Below are positions 45,190 through 55,227 of a stretch of 64,000 bases of DNA, piece by piece. Each line of letters starts with the position of its first letter. The first letter of the stretch is position 1. The notes beneath the pieces are model-generated. The model was not told the DNA's origin, ran no database searches, and saw nothing but the letters and a program-made list of their open reading frames with translations. Source of the stretch: Aspidiotus rigidus (lineage: Eukaryota > Arthropoda > Insecta > Hemiptera > Diaspididae); assembly GCA_035079385.1 (NCBI GenBank), contig JAVHKY010000026.1, positions 1,488,001 through 1,552,000 on the forward strand, read 5' to 3'. The position numbers and the translations under genes were made by a program.

Positions 45190-47337
45190 GTTTTGAAATG
45201 GAAATAAATGCCGGCATAGGTTTTTTTCGTGGATTATGTTTAAAATGGTCTCCTGATAAACATACTAAAAGTCCACAGCGATCAGAGAGCGGGCCCTCCC
45301 CCAAAGGGCGTCAAAGTACCACAAAAATTAGTTTTCTGAGAATAAATCGAAAACTAAGCATCAGAGAAAAAAAAGTTTCGAACAACAGTTGTTCCTCATC
45401 AAATTTCCTATAAATTTCTTTATATGTGTGTCAACTTAGGCCAAAAACTCGAACTGAAAAGTTGGTTTGAAAGTTGAGCTATTTTCTAAAATTTTTGATT
45501 TTAGTGTTAGTGTAGTCAAATTAGACAGGTTTCGGGAAAAAAAAGAACATTGGGATATAGTAAAGGTCTGATTGCTGGAAATGGTCAAGAATGAAGTCCA
45601 AAACAACATACGAACTTCTCCGCGTTTTCCCCAAGAGCATCTTTTTTATGGGGGTTGAAACCCCCTCAAAATCAGTTTTTTGTAAATATCCCGCTTAATA
45701 CGCATTTTAGAGAAAAAAGTCATCAGTCAAAAATTATTCCTCCTGAAATCCAGGCAAACTTGCTGAATTTCTTATTGTTCCAGGCGATATAGGGAATGAT
45801 ACCGCAAGAAGCTTCTTATCTCTTGTTTCTCCGTTTTGATAATTACAAGACTCATGTAGTCAATCTCTCACCGCAAACAAGCTTCTCGGGAGATCGCCTG
45901 AAATGGCGGAGCAAGTTTGCCTGACCCGATCGACTATCAACGTGAAACCCTCATGCGATTACGCCAACTTTGACAAGGAGCGCGCGTTATTCTCGGATTT
46001 GTATTGCGACGGTTCTTCTTGAATTTGTGGGAGCACACAACAATAACAAGCTTCTTGGTGACATTCCTTCCATTGCTTGAAACAATACCACACGTTAGCC
46101 CACTTCAATTGTACGCGGGTCCAAGTCAAAATCTCACCGCGAGTCCACAACAGAAGACCACATCCATTCCTAATATCGCTTGAAACAACCAAGATGTAAA
46201 ACTTGAGAGCATAAAACAGCAAAAACGTAGCACACGAAATTCAGTTTGTTTTCAGTCCGAAAATGAAGCACGACATGCTGGCCTGGCCTGGAATACAGCC
46301 TCTTCATACGGTTGGAGGGGGAAGAAGACCGCAGCACGAACGTAAAACTCTACGGCACAACCCAGTACAAACGAATCCACCCACTCCAACTAGAAAAATC
46401 GAAATGGGGGAAGGGCTCGCATGTTTACAGCCCCCCATTCAGCTTCTTACATATCATACATGCATAAGAAACGATTCTTAAAATGTCTGTCCATGTATGG
46501 AAAACTTTATTTTCATGTATGATAGGCAGTTGATTATATCTTTCTCAAAATAATATCCTGCAGCAAATTCCCTGCAATTAATTAAAACTAATAAAATTAG
46601 TATACGTTTCATTGTATTTACTAGCGACATATTAAAGTGACCTTCGCGCGTAACCACGGCGCAACGACGTCATCTCTCGGCAAGGAGCGCGTTATCCACG
46701 GATTTTCAATTTCCATGAATTTTTGAGCTAACTATCACGTGTAGGTTAGAAATGGAATACGTAGACCCATAGAAAATTTCACGAGGAATAATTTTTGACT
46801 GATGACTTTTTTCTCTAAAATGCGTATTAAGCGGGATATTTACAAAAAACTGATTTTGAGGGGGTTTCAACCCCCATAAAAGAAATGCTCCTGGGGAAAA
46901 ACGCGGAGAAGTTCGTATATTGTTTTGGACTTCATTCTCGACCATTTCCAGCAATCAGACCTTTCCTATGTCCCAATGTTCTTTTTTTTCCCGAAACCTG
47001 TCTAATTTGACTACACTAACACTAAAATCAAAAATTTTAGAAAATCGCTCAACTTTCAAACCAACTTTTCAGCTCGAGTTTTTGGGCTAAGTTGACATAC
47101 ATGTAGTGAAATTTATAGGAAATTTGAGGAGGAACAACTTTTGTTCGAAACTTTTTTTTCTCTGATGCTTAGTTTTCGATTTATTCTCAGAATACTAATT
47201 TTTGTGGTACTTTGACCCACTTTGGGGGAGGGCCCACTCTCTGATCGCTGTGGACTATTAGTATGTTTATCAAAAGACCAGTTTAAACATAATCCACGAA
47301 AAAAACCTATGCCGGCATTTATTTCCATTTATTCTTA
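45190..47337. mobile_element. Large fold-back element, ~565-bp arms, satellite-like core
   Basis: 45198-45757 is the reverse complement of about 46772-47328, with roughly 90% identity by eye. Both arms translate to the same 71-codon frame (45198-45413 plus; 47328-47113 minus; start MEINAGIGFFRGLCL), the effect of arm identity. The ends read gaaataaatgccggc and its inverse. The roughly 1-kb centre has aagcttctt ... gcttgaaac units and, inverted, the ggattgtgcc units seen at 42.2-43.4 kb. No transposase is seen, so it is non-autonomous. It lies within the 107-bp satellite. Confidence 0.7.
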
Positions 47338-47580
47338 TTTTTGAGCCCAATCTTCCCGGGTTATTCAGAGCTCCGCCCCCGACAATTCTTTCGAAATCCC
47401 TGAACTAGATCAGAGAGCCTTCTCATCCTTAAATATTATTCAAGCACCAAAACCACGCCTTCGGTCCTGTCAGTCAATTTCAGAAACTTTTTTAAACTCC
47501 TTAAATTAGGTTAAAGGCTCTAGTATTCGAATATTTTTCCAAGCTTTCAAACTAGGTCGAAGCATTCGTCAGCCTAGCAG
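47338..47580. repeat. ~107-bp satellite, right block
   Basis: Resumes with cgaaatccctgaactagatcagag, atattattcaagcaccaaaac and gtcagtcaatttcagaaac-type units (short parts compared), the same order as 44690-45185. This shows one array split by the fold-back insertion. Confidence 0.55.
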
Positions 47581-47992
47581 CCCCAATTTATCGAATAGAT
47601 AGCAGGTCTTTTCCACAGAGTAACTCTTGAAATTCGATCTGGACCATAAATCAGACTAACGTAGACCAAAATGTAAGAAAATGAAGCACAGAAAATCTAG
47701 AGATCGTAGGATCGTCCAGCATTCAGGTCAGAGTCGTCAAGAAGCCTAGTATATAGAAGAAAAGAGGAAAGGGAAGACTTTGCCATCACGAATTCGTCAA
47801 CAGCTCAAATTTTTCACACAATTAGAAAATTCTGATTGGGAAGGGGAAGCAGCACAGGAGGGAAAACCTTGAGAGACTATCGTTGCAAGTATAATATCAA
47901 TACAATACTCCCAAATTAAAACTGTTTCTTCCGGCCACTCTCGGTGGCACTCAAACTTCACCACTACATAACGGTAAATGAGTAAACTTTAC

Positions 47993-48435
47993 CTCTGCAC
48001 CAAACTACCTCGCCTCGACGGCTTATGATGTTCTTGGGCAGGATCGACCGGCTTCAGGTAGGACACGTCGTAACTCGCTCTTCTTTCCGGAGTTACGGCC
48101 TCCTCGACCGGCGTATGCGGGCAACGATCGTAACTAGCTCGTCTCTGCTGTGCCGGCGTCGAGTAACTCGAGAAACTGTTTCGTCTGTCCGCGAAAATCG
48201 AATTCGGATGCAGTTGGTTTTTCTCAGGAATCTTGAAAATCGTCTCCCATTTGCCTTTGGACGGCTTGACGGGAACGGCGTCGTCGGCCGACGGACTAAA
48301 CTGAACCTGGACTTCGTAGCGAACGCCGGCGCCGCAGTCCTTGTTCGGGGACGGCGTTCGCGAACTCTTCTCGCTCTTCGTCCCATCTCGATGTATTACG
48401 GCCACAATCTTCTTTTTTGTTTTCTCACGCAGCAT
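47993..48435 (-). CDS. First coding exon of the host gene (443 nt), RRxS-rich N-terminus
   Basis: The ATG at 48435-48433 is preceded in frame by TGA nine bases upstream (TGA ATT TCG ATG), so it is a credible start. The 147 full codons begin MLREKTKKKIVAVIHRDGT and continue with a Ser/Pro-rich section (SSRTPSPNK), then RYEVQVQFSP, GKWETIFKIPEKN and a tail with RRNS, RRAS (twice) and RRGS. The donor is GCAGAG|GTAAAGT; the intron gives an immediate TAA in frame. Exit phase is 2. RRxS is the classical PKA/basophilic kinase motif, so regulation by phosphorylation is plausible, inferred only. No named domain is recognised; most of the exon looks disordered. The plus-strand frame on it is a shadow. 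Confidence 0.8.
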
Positions 48436-48720
48436 CGAAATTCAATGCGCGACACTGGAATATCCTACCCTAAGCGCACATATATTGAAATTGGTAAAAT
48501 TCACGCGCAATTAATAACGTACACTAAAAGTAAGTACGGCCATAAAATTGGCCGCACGAAACGCACAAGTCCGCCTCGCCTCTCGTTTTCTTTTGCGAAC
48601 GCTCGATTACGTGCACGCGGGCACTTTTGGACGGCGGCCGCCCGTGTTACACGCTTCTAGGGTGGGCGAAAGATTTGTAGCGGCACACTAAGTCGAACAT
48701 GTGGCCGTGTATATAGCGAC
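48436..48720 (-). promoter_or_regulatory. Likely 5'UTR/promoter region of the host gene
   Basis: Immediately upstream of the start codon the DNA becomes CpG- and G+C-rich (cggcggccgcccg, cacgcgggcac), in contrast to the surrounding A+T-rich sequence, as expected for a constitutively unmethylated promoter. A TATA-like gctatataca lies on the minus strand at about 48711-48720. The transcription start cannot be fixed from sequence. Confidence 0.4.
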
Positions 48721-49533
48721 ACAAGGTCAAGATCGCCGCGATGTGATGCTGCCGCTTATTTACGATACGAGAATCGGTGAACCGGCAAGAAGTATAATAA
48801 TGCAAAAAGCTCGAACGAGGATGTCTCAGCAGACAAAACAGACAGACATTAACGCATTCCTAGATAAGAAACGACGAAAATATTTTCCACCGCGATTTCG
48901 ACAGCTCCCCCGAGTATACAGAGAGCGATCCAAATTCACGATATGATTTACGAGCACACCACCTGATTTAAATTAGTCGAACGAACGACAAAATGAGTTC
49001 GAAAAGTCGCGTTAAACGACGACGAGCTTTCCCGTCAAAACTACGGCGATGACAAAATATCCCTCGTCACCCGAGGAATAATCGCACCTACGTAAACAGT
49101 AAAACATGTGTATATGTATGCATGCGTATCAATTGCGTTCATTTCGACGCTGACAAAATGAAATTAATTAGCATTTCTTCAACTTATTTCTCGCTCCTTG
49201 TTCCTCCCCTCCCATATAATATTCTCGAATTCTCGCGCGGAATCCGAACAAACACTCGAAACTATTATTATTATTGTTATTATTATTTTGGCTTCGTATG
49301 AAAATCGTAAACAAAAATTGATATGAAGTTACCATGAGACGACAACGAGTTATGTATGTGACCTGTCACGAGATAAAGGACCTACTGTATTTACCTAGAA
49401 ATCGGAAACGTATCCGAGCTGGATGAACGTATTTCCCATCTCGTAACACGAAAGCTAAGCACTTTGGAAAGCTCCATCAATTGGCTCCTGCTGATGTATT
49501 TTAACTGCATGAAAAAAAAAGAAAATACCAAAA
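48721..49533. other. Gene-free upstream sequence
   Basis: CpG-containing sequence with a short ttattatta run near 49263-49286. A minus-strand donor-like ttctag|gtaaat at about 49393 hints at a possible untranslated upstream exon, without further support. Confidence 0.35.
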
Positions 49534-49880
49534 TTGCCTCGAGGAAGCATACAATGACCCAAAAAACTATTGTCCTATACCATTGCTGTGCCACACATAC
49601 AAATTGTTTGAGCACGTGATAATCAATCTTGATTCGAGACTCATACTGCAACAGGTGGTTTTAGACAAGGGAAATTTTGCACCGGTCAAATTTTGAAGCT
49701 GACCCAGCATATCGATAATGACTTTGAAAAACGCAAGGTGACTCTGTAGATCTTACGGCGGCTCTTGACACTCGTTATAGTATACTGAAGTGGGAGGTTT
49801 ATCAGGTGACCAACCAAAAACTAGGGATTTATAAAGATATCAATGTTGCTAGAGAACAAGGAGACGCCACGAGAATATTC
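49534..49880 (+). pseudogene. Third LINE type: RT fragment
   Basis: Although no long frame survives, one phase reads LEEAYNDPKNYCPIPLLCHT, then YKLFEHVII and LILQQ (RT blocks 1-2). After shifts come LTQHIDNDFEKRKV and DLTAALDTRYSILKW, the catalytic-Asp block. The pattern PKNYRPISLLCHTYKLFE is typical of a jockey/CR1-like LINE group; R1 and the other LINEs here have different versions. Both ends are lost and it is inactive. Confidence 0.6.
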
Positions 49881-50289
49881 TAGCGGAGCCAAATAAATAA
49901 AGATCGTTTTAAAGTCTTATCCTCACAAATTTTCTGGGAGGGAGGGAGGGGGGAGGGGGGGAAGAATGATCAACTCGAACTTGGACTCGTAGATTTCCAA
50001 TAAATGGCTGGGGTGCCGGTAAAGACATTAAAAAGAGGAAACCCAGTCCAAAACTTGCGAATTTCCAAAGCGTGTAAAGGCAACCAGTTAAACCTCCTTG
50101 TGACGCCATCAGCCTCCAGGTAATAAATCTCTGAGAAATCAATTTTCCTTTGGCCGGGAATTCCTAATTTCAGGAAATGCAGGAATTTCGAATTTTTTCA
50201 TGGATTGATTCCTGGTAGGCTGGATTCTGCATTATGTATAAAAAAAAAAGAAGAGAGAACTCAACCTTCCCGAAACTGCAAAAAACTTG

Positions 50290-52290
50290 AGAATCTTTTT
50301 GTACCCATATTATTCATTTTTTGTAAGTTAAAATTTCCAGTTTTGATCTGTTCCATAAATAATCAGTAAGAAAAGAAAGAAAAGAAAAGTTACCTGAGCA
50401 ATCAAATACTAAATTTTTGATATTTTATTCTCTTTTGAGAAGTTTTTTCTTTTTCTTTTTTTTTTTTACATTTTTATTTTTTATTTTTATTTCAAGTAGT
50501 GCAGTTCTTACAAAAGAAACTTGAGGCTTGTTTCACCAAATTTTGAATCAACAAATCTAATAGATTTTCTGGACAAATTCGACCATTTATTAAACTGTTG
50601 AATTGGCAATTGATCTACGTCACGCTAGTAAAATTTTCCCAGCCAAACTAGACAGTAAGAAAACAAGAATTGAATTTAGCTAATTTTCCACCATATTTGG
50701 CGCTGCGCGATGTATAAAGAATTAGAATTATTGCGAACAATAAGATACCTGCATAGATATTTTAGTAACTTGTAATTTTGGGAATATATGTTTCGAACTC
50801 GTACAAGGAAAAATAGAAGAAAAGTTTTGAGAGCTTGTATGATGTTCAAACCAAATTTATTATCTATCCAACTTTACCAAAACTGCAAACTTAGAAATCT
50901 TTTTGTACCCATACTCATTTTTTGTAAGTTAAAATTTCCACTTTTGATCTGTTCCATGAATAATCAGTAAACCTGACATTGAAGAGGAGAAAGAAAAAAA
51001 AGTTACCTGAGCAATTAAATATGTAATTTTTGATATTTTATTCTCTTTTGAGAATTTTTTTTCTATTTTCATTATTTTTTTTTTCATTTTGTTTTCTACT
51101 TTAATTTTTAATTTTTCAATTTTTAATTTCTTAATTTTTTAATTTTTAATTTTTTAATTTTTTAATTTTTTAATTTTCAATTTTTCAATTTTTTAATTTT
51201 TCAATTTTTTATTTTTGAATTTTAAATTTTCTAATTTTTTAATTCTTTATTTTTTAATTTTAATTTTTTTTTCAAGTAGTGAAATTCTTACAAAAGAAAC
51301 TTAGGGCTTGTTTCACCAACTTTTGAATCGACAAAGATTTTCTGGGCAAATTTGGCCATTTATTAATTGGTTGAATTGGTAGTTGATCTACTTCACGCTA
51401 GTAAAATTTTCCCAGTCAAACTAGACAGTAAGAAAACAAGAATTGAATTTAGCTAATTTTCCATCATTTTTGGCGCTGCGCGCTGTATAAAGAATTAGAA
51501 TTATCGCGAACAATAAGATACCTGCATAGATATTTTAGTAACTTATAATTTTGGAAATATACGTTTCAAACTTGTACAAGGAAAAATAGAAGAAAAGTTT
51601 CCAAGAGCTTGTATGATTTTCAAACCAAATTTATTATCTATCCAACTTTACCAAAACTGCAAAATTGGAAATCTTTTTGTACCTATACTCAAATTTTGTA
51701 AGTTGAAATTTCCAGTTTTGATCTGTTCCATACAATAAATAATGAGTATACCTGACGTTGAAAGGGAGAAAGAAAAAAAAGTTACCCGAGCAATTGAATA
51801 TGAAATTTTTGATTTTATTCTCTTTTGAGAAGGTTTTTATTTTTAATTTTTTTATTTTTAATTTTTTAATTTTTAATTTTCAATTTTCAATTTCTAATTT
51901 TCAATTTTCAATTTTCAATTTTTAATTTTCAATTTTCAATTTTTAATTTTCAATTTTCAATTTTCAATTTTCAATTTTTAATTTTCAATTCTTAATTTTC
52001 AATTTTCAATTTTTAATTTTCAATTTTCAATTTTTAATTTTCAATTTTCAATTTTTAATTTTCAATTTTCAATTTTTAATTTTTAATTTTTAATTTTTAA
52101 TTTTTTTCAATTTTTAATTTTTAATTTTTGTTTCAAGTAGTGCAGTTCTTAAAGAAATTTAGGGCTTGTTTCACCAACTTTTGATTCAACCAATAGATTT
52201 TCTGGGTAAAGTCGGCCCATTATTAATTGTTTGAATTGGCAATTGATCTACTTTACGCGAGTAACATTTTCCCAGTCAAACCGGTCCCTT
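50290..52290. repeat. Large tandem repeat (3 copies) with an expanding internal AATTTTT/C microsatellite
   Basis: atctttttgtaccy starts copies at 50293, 50897 and 51671 (periods 604 and 774; the third copy ends near 52290). Each has ttccagttttgatctgttcc, agttacctgagcaat, a variable A+T-rich part, then aagtagtgcagttctta, ttgtttcacca and gtcaaactagacagtaag. The variable part is about 45 bp in copy 1, 210 bp in copy 2 and 300 bp in copy 3, largely (aattttc/t)n. No coding sequence is seen. Confidence 0.8.
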
Positions 52291-54680
52291 GTAGTTGAAT
52301 TTGGAAATTTCTTTAAAGGAAGATTACTTTTTAGACACTGTTGTCTCCCAATTTGAAAAAATGCCGGATTATTTAGTCCATTTTACTCAGTCAACGGAGG
52401 TCAAAATGAACCGGTAAGAATTCTGACTGTGCGAACTTCAACCCCTCTCCTTCCCGCTGATAGACGTTTTCATATAATAATGAAACTGCTCGGGGCTATC
52501 GTTCTAATTTTGGATCAAGTTTCTTTCCAAGAGTTAACGTATTCACCTGTCAATCTGTTTTGGCGGTCCCGTTTGCAGTAGTTTGGTAAAATTTTGCGCT
52601 TCGAGCAAAAGAAAACCTGAAATCGTTCCCTGCTCTATGCTTTCGGATAGGACTTGCTGGATTTTTGAGTTTTGAGAATTATACGTTTGGTTCATGGAGC
52701 TCCAAGCCTTATTAGAAAATTTTAGAGACTTCAATCAGGCGAGCAAATCGATGATTTAGGTTTGAGATACGAAGAACTCCGAAGATTACACTGCTTGTGG
52801 CGTCCTCAGAATAACATCCTTCGAATCTAGCTATCTTGAAAGTCAGTTATTCTGAGGGTGAACCGGGAGCAATAGCCTAGTGATAACGATCATTCGGTTG
52901 AACAAGAATTTCTAAAATCATTCACGATGTACCCTGTACAAAATTCAAAAAACTTTTAAAAAATGGACCATGTAACACTCGCGAAATTAACCCACGAATG
53001 GCAAATTTCTCGCGTAGAATTTAAGACGGTGCGAATTAAAGTGATATATTTAGGCTCACAATAATATATCGAGGCGTCAAGTTTCCATCTAGAAGAAAGC
53101 CAGAATTAGATCTCAGATAAAACTTTACCTTTTTCGTCGAACGACGGAAGGTGTAAGGTTCAATTACGGAGTTTATACGCAACCAAAAATACGCAAAATA
53201 CGCAATTTAGTTCGACGATATAAAAAAGCTTCCATTATTTTTCAAATTTAACTCCGTACCGCGCTATTTCCACGTTAAATGAAAGTCCGACGCGACGTCG
53301 TATAAGTAAGTTTCTCCCTTTCTTTTTTTTTTTTCATCACGTCGGAGAACGATAAAAACTTGGGCGAAACTTCCACTCAGGTTTCAAGATTGATCTCGGA
53401 CAGCTGTCGTTTCTGTGTTGAATTTTTTTTTTTTTTTCTAGCTCAAATTTGAAAAAATTTCGCGGCTAGTCGCCTCGTGGAGCTCGCTTTAATACAGCAT
53501 TATTATATTAGTTTATCTCGTGCAACTACGAGTACATTATTATTATTAAACGTATACGCTATAGTATAGCAGAAAAAAATTTCCACACGTTGTTGTAAGA
53601 TAAATTACGTTTTAACGTAAGCACACACTGTTTAGCCCACCACAACAACGACCATATGTGTCGAGACAACGTAGAATATTAAATAAAAATCTTAATAAAT
53701 TTACCTCGCTTGTTGGAAAGATACTTCTTTTTTTTTTTGCTTCCAACCCAAGCGTACGAATTTTTCAAAGGTGACAGCTTAACGTATACACCGATATTGT
53801 ATCCGCAGAGTAAAACCTAAATGGGCTTTAAGCTACACAATACGTAAAGTGTTTCCGGTAAAACGCGCCGAGCTCGACTAAAATTGAGTGAGATTTGTTT
53901 TTTTTTCCCTCTTTTGTTTTTTTGTTTCCAACTCTAAAGCAATTTTTTCCTCGCTGTTCGTTCGCAATCATTTTTCTTTTCGGCTCATCTCGTTTCGTCT
54001 GCCTATATTATTTTTGAACGTAAAAAAAAAAAGTTTTTGCCATTTCTCCGATCGATAGCGGCGGATTAAAACTAAAATATTTCAATTTAATTAGGCGAAC
54101 CGAGAGTTCGAGATTAAAATCAGAACTTTATAAAAACAATTTATGCTGAAAAGTGGACGTTTCGCGGTCGCGTGACCTACAGATTATCCCGATGCGATGT
54201 ACCACGTTGCAATCGGATCGAGCGACTGTATTTTATGCAACTCGCGTGAAAATTCTAAATCCTCGACGATTAACATCATAAACTTCTCTTCTACTAAGAT
54301 AGACTCGGTGCTCGAAATAAATTACAGCGAAAAACGTGTAGCACAAGGAAGGGACATGCAAGTAGCTTCTGCAGTTATGGTTGGCCAACGCAGTGGAACT
54401 GATATAACTCGACAAGTTCATTTGCTTGTATGGTTCATTCACAAGTTCTAGGGGACTACAAGTGTGAGAAGTTTGCAGAACGAAATATTATTTTAACATC
54501 GGGTTTACGTACGTACAGTGAAATTTGTCTGAGGCGAAATCACTCGGGAGAAAAAGAACTTTCCACTACCGATTAGTGCAGGCGATAAAGACACATTAAT
54601 TCGTTTCCCGAATATTTTGTGGTGAATAACCGATAATGATGGAAATTGGTCAAGTTTGGTGCCTTAAATAACATGGTTCA
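52291..54680. other. Mostly unique, CpG-rich in part, gene-free
   Basis: Holds a 12-bp perfect stem (cctcagaataac at 52804 and gttattctgagg at 52846) and, at about 53000-54200, CpG-containing sequence with T-runs. Possible donors on the minus strand (aagcgag|gtaaat at about 53700, aaaaag|gtaaag at about 53128) could mark untranslated exons or an upstream promoter of the 48-kb gene. This is unproven. Confidence 0.35.
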
Positions 54681-54689
54681 TTATTTTAG

Positions 54690-55015
54690 CACGTTCTAAC
54701 CCCCTAAAATCAATTTTTCGCCAATATCTCGGAAAATTGAGTACCAAACAAGAGTCTAAAAAAAAAAATGTTTCTCGTAAAATTTTCTCTAAGATCGTGC
54801 ATAGTTCAATTATCAGCCTAAAAAGTTGGGAGAAAATAAATTTTTTGCAAATATCTCGGAAAATTGGATTCTAATCGAAGAATGTTTTTTACCACAAGAT
54901 AGTCTATTTGGACTTTACTCTAAATCCAATTATCAGCCTAAAAAGTTCGTCGAAAGTTGAGATGGAGAAAGAATCAATTTTTTGAAGAAAAAAAGTTTTG
55001 AACAAGAAAAATGTT
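54690..55015. repeat. Short tandem duplication, ~127 bp
   Basis: aatatctcggaaaattg and caattatcagcctaaaaagtt each occur twice about 127 bp apart. The preceding words (aaccccctaaaatcaattttt) echo the fold-back elements at 7.0, 45.7 and 46.9 kb, suggesting a related, decayed element. Confidence 0.45.
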
Positions 55016-55227
55016 CCTCGTAAAATTTCTCATTAGATGGTTGATCTAAATTTTTTCCAAAAGTTCATTGAAACTTCGGAGCTTCTAGAAAAAAACAGAC
55101 AGCCTACTTCGTCAGCTGCTCGGGATTGCCTTCATCGACTGTGCTCTAATCGAGGTAAACAGGGAATCTGTTCAATGGGAGTTCCTTTGTCTATACTTTT
55201 TCTAAACGAAAAACTGTTCTCACCTTA

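Larger units (their letters stand above)
11195..48435 (-). other. Span of a minus-strand host gene with repeat-filled introns
   Basis: Exons at 48435-47993, 33305-33177, 13283-13165, 13075-12914 and 11371-11195 form one continuous reading frame. Exit and entry phases are 2/2, 2/2, 1/1, 1/1 and the last exon leaves phase 1. Intron lengths are about 14.7 kb, 19.9 kb, 89 bp and 1.5 kb. The two long introns hold almost all the retroelements between 13.3 and 47.9 kb. The gene is unidentified. The part seen encodes about 343 residues. The 3' end is not identified in the window. Confidence 0.75.

Noticed and set aside
48025..48660. 211-codon plus-strand frame over the first host exon
   Set aside because: Antisense to a minus exon with credible start, donor and matching phase; Arg/Ser-rich composition is typical of a shadow of CpG-rich coding DNA.
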